Shown here piece after piece: positions 42,320 through 51,196 of a stretch of DNA of 64,000 nucleotides. Both the position numbers and the translations under genes were made by a program. The notes below the pieces were generated by a model. It saw only the letters and a list, made by a program, of their open reading frames with translations, was not told the DNA's origin and did no database searches. The number at the start of each line of letters is the position of its first letter. Within the stretch, counting starts at the first letter, position 1. Where the stretch lies: positions 1-64,000 of the forward strand of contig JAFRUH010000006.1 in assembly GCA_017438975.1 (NCBI GenBank), written 5' to 3'. The DNA is from Bacteroidales bacterium (GTDB lineage Bacteria; Bacteroidota; Bacteroidia; Bacteroidales; UBA932).

Positions 42320-43672
42320 ATGGAACGCAGAGATTTCTTGAAAGCCTCCGCCATCGGAGCAGCGGGAATCATGATGCCCGCCGGCATGTTACATGCGGCG
42401 AATTCCCCCCTTCCGGCATCCAAAAAGAAAGAATCCGCCAACGGGAAGATCAACCTCGGCTTCATCGGGCTCGGCCAGCAGGCCATGTACCTCCTGAAGG
42501 GATTCATGTCCATGGATGACGTCCGCGTCGTTGCAGGCTGCGACGTCTATGATGTCAAACGCGACCGTTTCGTCAAGCGCGTCACGGACTACTACACCGG
42601 GAAAGGCGAAAAGAAAGTCAAGGTCGACGTCTATGAGGACTACCAGGATGTGCTCGCACGTCCGGACGTCGACGCCGTCGTCATCGCCGTTCCCGATCAC
42701 CAGCACGCCATCATCGCGATCGCCGCGTGCAAGGCCGGTAAGGATATCTACCTCGAGAAACCGCTGACCCTGACCATCTACGAAGGCCAGCAGCTCGTCA
42801 AGGCGGTCCGCAAGTACAACCGGATCCTTCAGGTCGGCAGCCAGCAGCGTTCCAGCGACGAATTCACCCACGCCGCCAACCTCGCCCGGGAAGGCGAACT
42901 CGGCAAGATCCAGAAAATCAAGGTCTTTGTCGGCCGGAACAACGTGAATCCCGACACGGCAGCTCCCGCTCCGTGCAAGCTCCCGAAGATGGAAGTCCCC
43001 GCCGGACTCAACTGGGACAAGTGGCTCGGCCCGCTCCCCACTTCCGTCTATTACCATTCCGACCTCGATCCGGTCATCACTCCGGAGAAGAACGAACAGC
43101 TCTGGGGTGCCTGGCGCTGGTACAAAGTCACCGGCGGCGGCCTCATGACGGACTGGGGCGCCCATATGTTCGATGTCGCCCAGTGGGCTCTCGGCAAGGA
43201 CGGCAGCGGTCCGGTCGATATCATTCCCCCGGGATACAGCTTCTATGACTGCCTTACCTATAAGTATGACAACGGCATCATCGTTACCGAGGAGCCGTTC
43301 GAAGGCAAGCGTCAGGGCCTTCAGATCTTCGGTGAGGAAGGATGGATCAAGGTTTCCCGCGGCAAGTTCAACGCTTCGGATCCGAAATTCAACATGAAGG
43401 CCGCCCAGGTAGACGATTCCGTCCCGTATGAGACGAAGGTCGGCCACCACCGCCGGTTTATCGAGGCGATCAAGAGCCGGATCGACCCGAACGTCCCGGT
43501 CGAAGTGGGCCATTCCTCCTGCACGGTCTGCAACCTTGGCAACATCGCGATGGAACTCGGCCGTCCGGTCGTCTGGAACCCGATCGTCCAGAAGTTCATG
43601 CACGATCCCGAGGCGACGAAGCTTCTCCATTACGACTACCGTCCGGCCTACAAGAACAGCCTGGACGTCTAG
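42320..43672 (+). CDS. Exported Gfo/Idh/MocA family oxidoreductase (Tat leader)
   Basis: A 450-residue protein beginning with a twin-arginine leader (RRDFLKASAIGAAGIMM), so probably exported folded with its NAD(P). The Rossmann loop is GFIGLGQQ (about 57-64) and the EKP motif is in YLEKPLTL. The long C-terminal domain has GGGLMTDWGAHMFDVAQW with the active-site His. Exported members include GH109-like glycosidases and 3-keto-sugar pathway dehydrogenases, so glycan processing is the best guess. It is distinct from the short cytoplasmic copy at 486-1445. Confidence 0.87.
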   Translation: MERRDFLKASAIGAAGIMMPAGMLHAANSPLPASKKKESANGKINLGFIGLGQQAMYLLKGFMSMDDVRVVAGCDVYDVKRDRFVKRVTDYYTGKGEKKVKVDVYEDYQDVLARPDVDAVVIAVPDHQHAIIAIAACKAGKDIYLEKPLTLTIYEGQQLVKAVRKYNRILQVGSQQRSSDEFTHAANLAREGELGKIQKIKVFVGRNNVNPDTAAPAPCKLPKMEVPAGLNWDKWLGPLPTSVYYHSDLDPVITPEKNEQLWGAWRWYKVTGGGLMTDWGAHMFDVAQWALGKDGSGPVDIIPPGYSFYDCLTYKYDNGIIVTEEPFEGKRQGLQIFGEEGWIKVSRGKFNASDPKFNMKAAQVDDSVPYETKVGHHRRFIEAIKSRIDPNVPVEVGHSSCTVCNLGNIAMELGRPVVWNPIVQKFMHDPEATKLLHYDYRPAYKNSLDV

Positions 43673-43693
43673 TCTTTCCGAAACAGGATTAAA

Positions 43694-43723
43694 GCCCGGC
43701 CAAAAAGGTCGGGCATATCTTTG
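43694..43723 (+). promoter_or_regulatory. Hairpin directly followed by a -7 box
   Basis: An 8-bp stem (GCCCGGCC with GGTCGGGC, loop AAAAA, 43694-43714) follows the Gfo/Idh/MocA gene and may end its transcript. TATCTTTG (43716-43723), a full -7 match, comes right after it, 5 bases before the next start codon. No good -33 box is seen. Confidence 0.45.
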
Positions 43724-43728
43724 CAAGT

Positions 43729-44250
43729 ATGAAAAAGCTGATACTCATTGCGGCGGCCCTGCTGGGCTGCCTCGCAGCCGGAGCACAGAGCCGGCATTAT
43801 GTCGGCGGCGACTTCTCGTTCGGACTGAGTTCCTCCGGAACCAGCATCGTCGTATATCCGGAAGTGGGCACGCGCATCGCGAACAACCTCTACCTCGGTC
43901 TTTCCGCCGGATTCGACTGGAACAACATCGCCAGTGAGTCCGACTTTACGATGGGCTTCGCCCCGCACCTGAGGGGCTATCTTCCGGTCTACAAGAGATT
44001 CGGCCTGCTCGGGGACCTGTTCTTTTCCTCCCGGTTCACCCGCCGCCGCAATTATGATCCGCTGATCAAGTCCTTCCAGCTGGGCCTGCGTCCGGGACTG
44101 TTTTTCCCCATCGGGAACGTCACCCTCACGACGCAGGTCGGTTTCTTCGGTTGGAACGCGACCGATTACGGCCTTGGAACGAAAAACACCGGATGGGTTG
44201 CCCGCGTCGAAGCGAGGGACATCCTATTCGGTGTTCTGTTCAATCTCTGA
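43729..44250 (+). CDS. Small outer-membrane beta-barrel-like protein
   Basis: A 173-residue protein with a signal peptide (MKKLILIAAALLGCLAAGAQ) and a mature part of alternating polar and hydrophobic strands (for example RIANNLYLGLSAGFDW and RFGLLGDLFFSSRFTRR), as in small outer-membrane barrels. It ends LFGVLFNL; barrels often end in an aromatic residue, so the fit is good but not perfect. Function unknown. The start codon lies 5 bases after a -7 box. It converges with rnfA, 6 bases apart. Confidence 0.72.
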   Translation: MKKLILIAAALLGCLAAGAQSRHYVGGDFSFGLSSSGTSIVVYPEVGTRIANNLYLGLSAGFDWNNIASESDFTMGFAPHLRGYLPVYKRFGLLGDLFFSSRFTRRRNYDPLIKSFQLGLRPGLFFPIGNVTLTTQVGFFGWNATDYGLGTKNTGWVARVEARDILFGVLFNL

Positions 44251-44256
44251 TTTTCT

Positions 44257-44859
44257 CTATTTCACCATTCCGCTGAAGCCCATGAAGGCGAGGGCGAGGA
44301 TACCGACACTGATCAGCGCAATCGGTACGCCCTTGAATGCCTTCGGGACATCGTTCATCGCCAGGTGCTCGCGGATGCCCGCGAAGATGACCATCGCGAG
44401 ACCGTAGCCGAGCGAGGTCGCGAACGCATAGACCATCGCCTCGCCGAGGTTCAGGAAATGCGCTTCGCCGCCGAAGGTGAACTGCTTGGTCACGACGTCG
44501 ATCGCAACGCCAAGGACGGCGCAGTTCGTGGTGATGAGCGGAAGGAAAATGCCCAGGGCCTGATACAGGGACGGGCTGGTCTTCTTCAGCACGATTTCGA
44601 CCATCTGGACGAGGGCAGCGATCACGAGGATGAAAGCGATCGTCTGGAGGAAGGTGATGTTGAAGGGAATCAGCAGGTACTTGTTGATCAGGTAGGTCAC
44701 GAGGGTCGCCAGCGTGATGACGAAGCAGACGGCCATGGACATGCCGGTCGCAGTCGAAAGTTTGTTCGACACGCCCAGGAAGGGGCAGATGCCGAGGAAC
44801 TGCGCAAGGACGATATTATTGACGAAAATCGCCGATATGATAATCAGGAAGTACTCCAT
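44257..44859 (-). CDS. rnfA: Rnf complex subunit A
   Basis: A 200-residue membrane protein with six helices ([16 protein letters not shown] near the start), the RnfA/NqrE fold. In the Rnf complex, ferredoxin:NAD+ oxidoreduction is coupled to Na+ or H+ export, and RnfA and RnfE form the core carrying the iron-sulfur site and ion path. It is the last gene of rnfBCDGEA, 3 bases after rnfE. No terminator is visible before the convergent barrel gene. Confidence 0.95.
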   Translation of the reverse strand: MEYFLIIISAIFVNNIVLAQFLGICPFLGVSNKLSTATGMSMAVCFVITLATLVTYLINKYLLIPFNITFLQTIAFILVIAALVQMVEIVLKKTSPSLYQALGIFLPLITTNCAVLGVAIDVVTKQFTFGGEAHFLNLGEAMVYAFATSLGYGLAMVIFAGIREHLAMNDVPKAFKGVPIALISVGILALAFMGFSGMVK

Positions 44860-44862
44860 GGC

Positions 44863-45453
44863 TTAGCTCTTTTTAAGGAATTTGTTGAAAAGGACCATCA
44901 GGTATCCGAGGCAGATGAATGCGCCCGGAGCCATCACGAAAGCCAGCATGCCGTCGTTTCCGCCGAGGAAGTTCCATCCGAAGATCGAACCGCTTCCGAG
45001 CATTTCCCGGACGGCGCCGAGGACGGTCAGCGAGCAGGTGAAACCGAGGCCGACCCCCAGGCCGTCGCAGGCTGAATCCAGGACGCCGTTCTTCGAAGCG
45101 AAGGCTTCGGCGCGGCCGAGGATGATACAGTTCACGACGATAAGCGGGATGAAAAGACCGAGGGTCTCGTACATCGCCGGCGTGAAGGCCTGCATCAGCA
45201 GCTGGACCAGGGTCACGAAGGTCGCGATCACGACAATGTAAGCCGGGATATGGACCTTGTCGGGAACGACCGGGGCGATCGCCGAGATGACGATATTCGA
45301 AAGGACGAGCACGAAGAGGGTCGCAAGGCCCATGCTGAGTCCGTTGATGGCGGAGGTCGTCGTCGCGAGCGTCGGGCACATGCCGAGGATCAGGACGAAA
45401 GTCGGATTGTTCTTGACGAATCCGTCGGTGATAAGTTTGAATCTGTTACTCAT
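44863..45453 (-). CDS. rnfE: Rnf complex subunit E
   Basis: A 196-residue, six-helix membrane subunit homologous to RnfA and NqrD (KNNPTFVLILGMCPTLATTTSAING). It is the RnfA partner in the ion-translocating core. It overlaps rnfG by 8 bases and precedes rnfA by 3 bases. The length is normal, perhaps slightly short at the C-terminus. Confidence 0.94.
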   Translation of the reverse strand: MSNRFKLITDGFVKNNPTFVLILGMCPTLATTTSAINGLSMGLATLFVLVLSNIVISAIAPVVPDKVHIPAYIVVIATFVTLVQLLMQAFTPAMYETLGLFIPLIVVNCIILGRAEAFASKNGVLDSACDGLGVGLGFTCSLTVLGAVREMLGSGSIFGWNFLGGNDGMLAFVMAPGAFICLGYLMVLFNKFLKKS

Positions 45454-46006
45454 GGCTCTCTCCCTCCTTTATTTTCTTATACACATCCAAGGCACCGGCA
45501 ACGGCGCGGGTATAGGCGCGGGAAGTGATGGTCGAAGCCGTGATGGCATCGATGTCACCGCCGTCCTTCTTGACGGAAAGGATCTTCTGCGCCGGATCGA
45601 GTCCCTGCCACTGGGCCATGAACTTCTTGTCGGAAGTACATTTGGCTCCGAGCCCCGGGGTCTCGTTGTGCGAGAGGACCGACGTGTTGTAGACGGTTCC
45701 GTCGGCGCTGACGCCGACCATCAGGGTCAGCGGACCTCCGAATCCGATCGTGCCGCTTTCAATGGCGTAACCGACGGTTTCTCCGTCCTTGACGGCCGTA
45801 TAGTAGCGGACACCGTCCAGTTCGGTCGCCTCGACCGACTGGAAAGCCGGAAGGACGGCAGAAAGAGATTTCTCCGTCTTGGCTTTCGCGGCGGCCTCGA
45901 TCGGGGATTTCGTCAGGGCATACGCCCCGGCGAGAAGGGCCGAGCAGACCAGGCAGACCGCCGTCAGGCAAAGGGCCATGTTCTTGAGATTGGATTTAAC
46001 TGCCAT
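45446..46006 (-). CDS. rnfG: Rnf complex subunit G (FMN-binding)
   Basis: A 186-residue periplasm-facing flavoprotein anchored by one N-terminal helix (ALCLTAVCLVCSALLAGAY). The covalent FMN site is expected in DAITASTITSRAYT near the C-terminus, where the family has a (S/T)xxT motif. It passes electrons within the Rnf complex. It overlaps rnfE and starts 3 bases after rnfD. Confidence 0.93.
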   Translation of the reverse strand: MAVKSNLKNMALCLTAVCLVCSALLAGAYALTKSPIEAAAKAKTEKSLSAVLPAFQSVEATELDGVRYYTAVKDGETVGYAIESGTIGFGGPLTLMVGVSADGTVYNTSVLSHNETPGLGAKCTSDKKFMAQWQGLDPAQKILSVKKDGGDIDAITASTITSRAYTRAVAGALDVYKKIKEGESHE

Positions 46007-46009
46007 AAC

Positions 46010-46987
46010 CTATGCCCTCCCGTATTTTTTCTGTTTGAACCACATATTGAGCAGCGGGACGACCGAGTTCATGATCAGGATCGCAAAGGAGACTCCTTCC
46101 GGATAGGATCCGAAATAACGGATCATCATCGTCAGGAAACCGATGCCGACACCGAAGATGACTCCGCCCCAGGCGCTCATCGGTGAGGTCACGTAATCCG
46201 TCGCCATGAAACAGGCGCCGAGGATGAGACCGCCGGTCAGCAGGTTGAAGAGCGGATCGGTGAAGCGGGCCGGATTGATGCCCCAGAAAATGAGGGACGT
46301 CAGGGCTACGGTGGCGAAGATGGACAGGGTGATCCAGGGCTTGATGACCTTGCGGACGCAGAGGTACACGAAACCCGCGAGGAGCGCCAGGGCGCAGACT
46401 TCGCCGGCGGAACCTCCGATATTCGCAAAAAGCAGGTCCTTGTAGCTGAATGAACCTATCAGTTCCGGAACCGAACTTCCCTGGAGGAGTCCTTCCTTGA
46501 TTACACCGAGCGGCGTAGCCCCAGTGACGGCGTCGACCCCGAAGAGACCCTTCGGAGCGGACCAGGTCGTCATATAGGTCGGGAAGGAAACGAGCAGGAA
46601 TACACGGCCTGCGATGGCCGGATTCCAGATGTTCTGGCCGAGGCCGCCGAAGGAAAGCTTGGCGACGCCGACCGCGAAGACGGCACCGATGAAAATGACC
46701 CACCAGGGTGTCGTGTATGGCACATTCAGCGCCAGGAGGACACCCGTAATCACGGCGGACATGTCGCCGATCGTGGAAGGTTTCTTCATCAGATATTTCG
46801 TCACGGCCCACTCGAGGAGCACGCACGTGGCGACGCTCACGAACATGAGCAGGATTTGGTTCCATCCATAGAATATGAAGGAACACAGCACCGCAGGCAG
46901 AAGGGCGATCAGGACGTCGGTCATCAGGGACCGGGTCGAAACCGAGCTATGGATATGCGGAGAAGGTGAAACGATCAATTTACCCAT
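46010..46987 (-). CDS. rnfD: Rnf complex subunit D (FMN-binding membrane protein)
   Basis: A 325-residue membrane protein of the RnfD/NqrB family. The start was set at ATG 46987 (MGKLIVSPSPHIHS); a TTG two codons earlier is less likely. The covalent FMN site is in AVTGATPLG. It carries electrons across the membrane with RnfG. The gene directly follows the rnfC stop. Confidence 0.94.
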   Translation of the reverse strand: MGKLIVSPSPHIHSSVSTRSLMTDVLIALLPAVLCSFIFYGWNQILLMFVSVATCVLLEWAVTKYLMKKPSTIGDMSAVITGVLLALNVPYTTPWWVIFIGAVFAVGVAKLSFGGLGQNIWNPAIAGRVFLLVSFPTYMTTWSAPKGLFGVDAVTGATPLGVIKEGLLQGSSVPELIGSFSYKDLLFANIGGSAGEVCALALLAGFVYLCVRKVIKPWITLSIFATVALTSLIFWGINPARFTDPLFNLLTGGLILGACFMATDYVTSPMSAWGGVIFGVGIGFLTMMIRYFGSYPEGVSFAILIMNSVVPLLNMWFKQKKYGRA

Positions 46988-46993
46988 ATTCAA

Positions 46994-48343
46994 TTACTTT
47001 TTAGCCGCTGCGCGGGCTCTCATTATTTTCATGACATCGGCCTTCGCCATCCGGATCACGTCCAGCAGCGGGATGTTGGCCGGGCAGCTGTACAGGCAGC
47101 AGCCGCATTCGATGCAATCCTGCACGGCGTTCTCTTCCAGTTTCTCCATGTCGCCGGCCTTGGCGAGCCGGTTCAGGAGGAAGGGTTCGAGGCCCATCGG
47201 GCAGGCATCGGCGCAACGGCCGCAGCGGATGCAGTTCGAGGCTTCCCCGCGGGCGGTCTGCTCCGCCGTCAGGAAAAGCAGGGAAGAAGTTCCCTTGAGG
47301 GTCGCCGCATCGAGGTTGGCGACCGCCTTTCCCATCATCGGGCCGCCGCTGATGACCTTGGCGGCCTTCTCCGGCATTCCGCCGAGCTGGTCGATGATGA
47401 AGGAGAGCGGAGTGCCAACCCTTACGAGCACGTTCGCCTGATTCGGGAAGCACTCGCCGGTCAGGGTGATGGAGTTGTCGACGATCGGCTTGTTCTTCTG
47501 GACGGCATCATAGACGGCCAAGGCCGTGGCGACATTCTGCACGACTGCACCGACGCTGATCGGAAGGGCGCCCGAGCCGACCTGGCGGTGCATGACCGCG
47601 TCGATCAGCTGTTTCTCGCCGCCCTGCGGGTAGCGTTTCTTCAGGCTCATCACCTCCATGCCTTCGCAGCCGAGCTTCGCGATGACCTCGCGGATATGGG
47701 CGATGGCCTCCGGCTTGTTCTCTTCGATGCCGAAGACACAGCGGACATTGCCGAGGACCTGGCGGATGATCGCCGCGCCGATGACGACCTGCTCCCCTTT
47801 CTCAAGCAGGGTACGGAAGTCGGACGTCAGGTAGGGCTCGCATTCGCAGCCGTTGATAATCAGGCATTCGCACTTCGATCCCGGGGGCGGGGAAAGTTTG
47901 ACGTGGGTCGGGAAGGTCGCGCCGCCGAGGCCGACGACTCCGCCGAGGCGGATCTTGTCGAGAATCGCCTTGTTGTCTTCCGGGATGGCGGTCACGAGGG
48001 TATCGGTCGTATCGATCCCTTCCGCCCATTCATCTCCTTCGACGGCGATTTCGATGGTCATCTGGTTGTTGCCGGCGAGGTCCTTGCGGGGGCCGACGGA
48101 CTTGACCGTACCGGAAACGGAAGAATGGATGAAAGCGGACACGAATCCACCCGGCTCCGCGACCGGCTGTCCGACCTTGACCTTGTCGCCGGGGGCGACG
48201 AGAGGCTTGGCGGGAGCGCCGATATGCTGGGCGACCGAAAGATAGACGGTCGGAGGAAGCGGGAGCGGCCGGATGGCGCACTCACGGGAAATCTTGCTGT
48301 CATGCGGATGGATTCCGCCGATGGAAAAAGTTCTCTTTGCCAT
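46994..48343 (-). CDS. rnfC: Rnf complex subunit C
   Basis: A 449-residue peripheral subunit that binds NADH and FMN (LGGATFPTHVKL) and has two [4Fe-4S] motifs, CIRCGRCADACPMG and CIECGCCLYSCPANI. It is the NAD(H) site of the Rnf complex on the cytoplasmic face. The C-terminus ends soon after the clusters, without the long Ala-rich repeat tail of some proteobacterial RnfC proteins. It follows rnfB by 2 bases. Confidence 0.95.
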   Translation of the reverse strand: MAKRTFSIGGIHPHDSKISRECAIRPLPLPPTVYLSVAQHIGAPAKPLVAPGDKVKVGQPVAEPGGFVSAFIHSSVSGTVKSVGPRKDLAGNNQMTIEIAVEGDEWAEGIDTTDTLVTAIPEDNKAILDKIRLGGVVGLGGATFPTHVKLSPPPGSKCECLIINGCECEPYLTSDFRTLLEKGEQVVIGAAIIRQVLGNVRCVFGIEENKPEAIAHIREVIAKLGCEGMEVMSLKKRYPQGGEKQLIDAVMHRQVGSGALPISVGAVVQNVATALAVYDAVQKNKPIVDNSITLTGECFPNQANVLVRVGTPLSFIIDQLGGMPEKAAKVISGGPMMGKAVANLDAATLKGTSSLLFLTAEQTARGEASNCIRCGRCADACPMGLEPFLLNRLAKAGDMEKLEENAVQDCIECGCCLYSCPANIPLLDVIRMAKADVMKIMRARAAAKK

Positions 48344-48345
48344 AA

Positions 48346-49263
48346 TTACGCCTCCTTCTCTGCTGCAGCGGCGGCAGCCGCCGCTTCACGTTCTTTCTTC
48401 TGTCTTTCCAGGACCCTGGCCTTCACCGCTTCCTTGTCGAGGGGCTTCGGGAAACCGACCGCGTGGATCGCGCCGGTCGGGCACATGGCCTCGCACTCCC
48501 GGCAGAGCTTACACTTGCCGGAATCAATATAGGCGAGATTGTTCTCGAGGACGATGGCCTCGTGACGGCAGGTCTTCGCACAGATACCGCAGCCGATGCA
48601 GGCGGCCGCACAGGCCTTCTTGACGGACGGGCCCTTGTCCTTGTTCACGCAGCTGACATACATCCGCATGCCGCGGGGCCCCTGCGGACGGATCTCGATG
48701 ATACCCTTCGGGCAAGCCTTCGCACAGGCGCCGCAGGCGGTACATTTCGAGGCGTCCACGACCGGAAGGCCGGTTTCGGGATCCATGGAAAGGGCGCCGA
48801 ACTGGCATGCGGCCACGCAGTCCCCGCAACCGAGGCATCCGAACGCGCAGCCGGTGTCCCCGCTGTAGAGGGCGGCCTTGACCTTGCAGGAAGGATAGCC
48901 GTCATAGGTGTTGACCACCGGACGGTTGGCACAGCTTCCGTTGCAACGGACGACCGCGACCGCCGGGTCCTTGGCCTTGACCTCATATCCGAGAATCGCA
49001 GCCACTTTTGCCATCACGTCATTGCCGCCGACCGGACAGTAATTGTTGTCCAGGTTCGGAGCCTTGACCGCCGCTTCCGCAAAGGCCCGGCATCCGGCGA
49101 AGCCGCAGCCGCCGCAGTTAGCGCCCGGCATCACCTTCTCCACCTCGTCGATCCTCGGATCTTCCTCCACCCTGAACTTGGCAGCCACCAGATAGAGGAC
49201 GAGGGCGAGCAGGAGACCGAGAACGGTAATGATCGCAATGGTCCAGATGATGATTTGAGACAT
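48346..49263 (-). CDS. rnfB: Rnf complex subunit B (ferredoxin-type)
   Basis: A 305-residue iron-sulfur subunit anchored by one N-terminal helix. A four-Cys cluster domain (MPGANCGGCGFAGC) is followed by ferredoxin motifs such as CTACGACAKACPKG, CIGCGICAKTCRHEA and CKLCRECEAMCPTGA. It takes electrons from reduced ferredoxin into the complex. The end is an Ala/Glu/Lys-rich tail. It starts 16 bases after the rseC-like gene. Confidence 0.95.
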   Translation of the reverse strand: MSQIIIWTIAIITVLGLLLALVLYLVAAKFRVEEDPRIDEVEKVMPGANCGGCGFAGCRAFAEAAVKAPNLDNNYCPVGGNDVMAKVAAILGYEVKAKDPAVAVVRCNGSCANRPVVNTYDGYPSCKVKAALYSGDTGCAFGCLGCGDCVAACQFGALSMDPETGLPVVDASKCTACGACAKACPKGIIEIRPQGPRGMRMYVSCVNKDKGPSVKKACAAACIGCGICAKTCRHEAIVLENNLAYIDSGKCKLCRECEAMCPTGAIHAVGFPKPLDKEAVKARVLERQKKEREAAAAAAAAEKEA

Positions 49264-49279
49264 TTTGATGAATTATTGA

Positions 49280-49699
49280 TTATTTGCTTTTGAGTGTAAA
49301 TACATATTCGTCCGACAGGCGGTCCCTCAGGAGCCACACTCCGAGGTAATAGAGGGCGACCCCGGCGATGGAGGCAAGTCCCGCCCAGACCTCGGCAAGT
49401 CCGAGGGCGGTCGCTCCGAAGAACACGGCAAAAAGAACGGCGAGGGGAATCATATAGGCGATCCAGACCGCCTTGAAACCCATCGTCGCGGAAAGTAGGA
49501 CCTCCACTTCGTCCCCGACGGCATATCCCGCGCGGGGATCGGTCGGGACGACGATCGTCTTTCCCTTGAATTCGGACATTCCGCACAGGCCGGCGGCGTG
49601 GCAGGCTGAACAGGCTGATTCCGAGAGAAACCGGACCGTCGTGTTCTGCGGGTTGATATCCACCACCTGACCCTTGTGGGAAATGCTTTCTTTCGCCAT
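49280..49699 (-). CDS. rseC: RseC/MucC family protein (SoxR-reducing system component)
   Basis: A 139-residue membrane protein with two hydrophobic segments (about 75-120). A Cys-rich N-terminal domain (SACSACHAAGLCGMSE) is typical of RseC. In many bacteria rseC lies next to rnf/rsx genes, as here, 16 bases before rnfB. The role is probably assembly or redox maintenance of the complex. The gene is 3 bases after dnaB. Confidence 0.88.
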   Translation of the reverse strand: MAKESISHKGQVVDINPQNTTVRFLSESACSACHAAGLCGMSEFKGKTIVVPTDPRAGYAVGDEVEVLLSATMGFKAVWIAYMIPLAVLFAVFFGATALGLAEVWAGLASIAGVALYYLGVWLLRDRLSDEYVFTLKSK

Positions 49700-49702
49700 A
49701 CG

Positions 49703-51190
49703 CTAGAAGGATCCTTCGAAACCGGAATTGTCAAAATCGGAAAGGCTGTTCATCCGGCTTTCCGTTATCATCGACGCCGCCTGCATGTCGAGGGAGGCGT
49801 CATTCTCCACGAAGCGGATCTTCTCGCTCTTGAAGAGCATCGGGATCTCGCGGGTCTCGCCGTTCCGGTGCTTGGCGATAATAATAAAGGTCTTCTCCCG
49901 GTCTTCGGGATTCTCGGACATGCCGACATAATCCGGCCGGTGGATGAAGATGACCATATCGGCGTCCTGCTCGATGGCTCCGGACTCCCGGAGGTCGCTC
50001 AGCTGCGGCTTTCCGGTCGCTCCGGCCCGCTGGACGGAGTTTCGTGAAAGCTGGGACAGGGCTATGATCGGGACATTCAGTTCCTTCGCGGTCGCCTTGA
50101 GGGTGCGGGAAATGGCCGCGACCTCCTGCTCCCGGTTGGTCCTCAACTCGGCGGGTCCTTGGATCAGCTGCAGGTAATCCACGACGACGAGCCGTACGCC
50201 CCGCTGCTTGACGAGACGCTTGACCTTTGTCCGGAATTCCATCAGCGGAATGCCCGGAGTGTCATCGATATAGAGGGGCGCCTTGGATAGGTTGCGGAGG
50301 GTATCCTCCAGCTGGACCCATTCGAATTTGTCCAGTTTCGCCCCGCCCTTGATCTTGTCGGCGGGAAGGCCGGATTCGGAAGTCATCAGACGCTTGACCA
50401 GCTGGATGGCGGACATTTCGAGGGAGAAGACGGCGACCGGCATGTTGTGTTCGACCGCGGCGTTCCGGGCGATATTCAGGGCGAAAGCCGTCTTTCCGAC
50501 GGAAGGACGGGCCGCAAGGATGATCAGGTCGGAACGCTGCCAGCCCTGGGTTACGGCGTCGATCGAAGGGTAGCCGCTCGGCACCCCGCTCAGTCCCGTC
50601 GTTCCCTGGAGCCGCTGGATATCGTCCATCGCCTCGTTGATCAGGGAGCCGACATCCTGGACGTCCTTCTTGACGCTGGAGCGGATCGCATCGAAGATCT
50701 TCGTCTGGGCGTTGTCGATCAGCTCGTCGACATTGGTCGAATCGTCGTACGACTGCTTCAGGATTTCGTGCGAAGCCGTAATCAGGTCGCGCTGGATCGT
50801 CTTCTGCTTGAGGATCTTGATGTAATACTCGATATGGGCCGCGGCACCGATCTTCTGGGAGAGCGCCGCAAGGGCGACCGGACCGCCGATTTCCTGCAGG
50901 TTCCCCTGGGAACGGAGTTTCTCGCTGACCGTAATCAGGTCCACGGCCGAATGCTCGGTGACGAGGTCGGACATTGCCTGGAAGATCAGCCGGTGCTTGG
51001 GATCGTAGAAGCATTCCTTCGTCAGTTCCTCCATCGATTCGTCGATGGTGGCGGGCTCGACGAGCATCGCGCCCAGGACGGCCTCCTCGACATCCAGGGC
51101 CTGGGGGGGCTTGTTGCCCATCTCCAGCCCGAGCGCGTCGAGGTTCACGCCTTCCTTCTTCCGGGAAGTCCTTCTGACGGTCTCAGCCAT
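49703..51190 (-). CDS. dnaB: Replicative DNA helicase DnaB
   Basis: A 495-residue hexameric helicase that unwinds DNA at the replication fork. The N-terminal domain (PPQALDVEEAVLGAMLVEPA) and the RecA-like motor domain are both present. The Walker A motif is ARPSVGKTAFALNIA and the Walker B region is LVVVDYLQLIQG. No intein is present. It lies between the Zn-ribbon gene (6 bases) and rseC (3 bases), so it may be cotranscribed with the Rnf operon. Confidence 0.96.
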   Translation of the reverse strand: MAETVRRTSRKKEGVNLDALGLEMGNKPPQALDVEEAVLGAMLVEPATIDESMEELTKECFYDPKHRLIFQAMSDLVTEHSAVDLITVSEKLRSQGNLQEIGGPVALAALSQKIGAAAHIEYYIKILKQKTIQRDLITASHEILKQSYDDSTNVDELIDNAQTKIFDAIRSSVKKDVQDVGSLINEAMDDIQRLQGTTGLSGVPSGYPSIDAVTQGWQRSDLIILAARPSVGKTAFALNIARNAAVEHNMPVAVFSLEMSAIQLVKRLMTSESGLPADKIKGGAKLDKFEWVQLEDTLRNLSKAPLYIDDTPGIPLMEFRTKVKRLVKQRGVRLVVVDYLQLIQGPAELRTNREQEVAAISRTLKATAKELNVPIIALSQLSRNSVQRAGATGKPQLSDLRESGAIEQDADMVIFIHRPDYVGMSENPEDREKTFIIIAKHRNGETREIPMLFKSEKIRFVENDASLDMQAASMITESRMNSLSDFDNSGFEGSF

Positions 51191-51196
51191 GGGATC

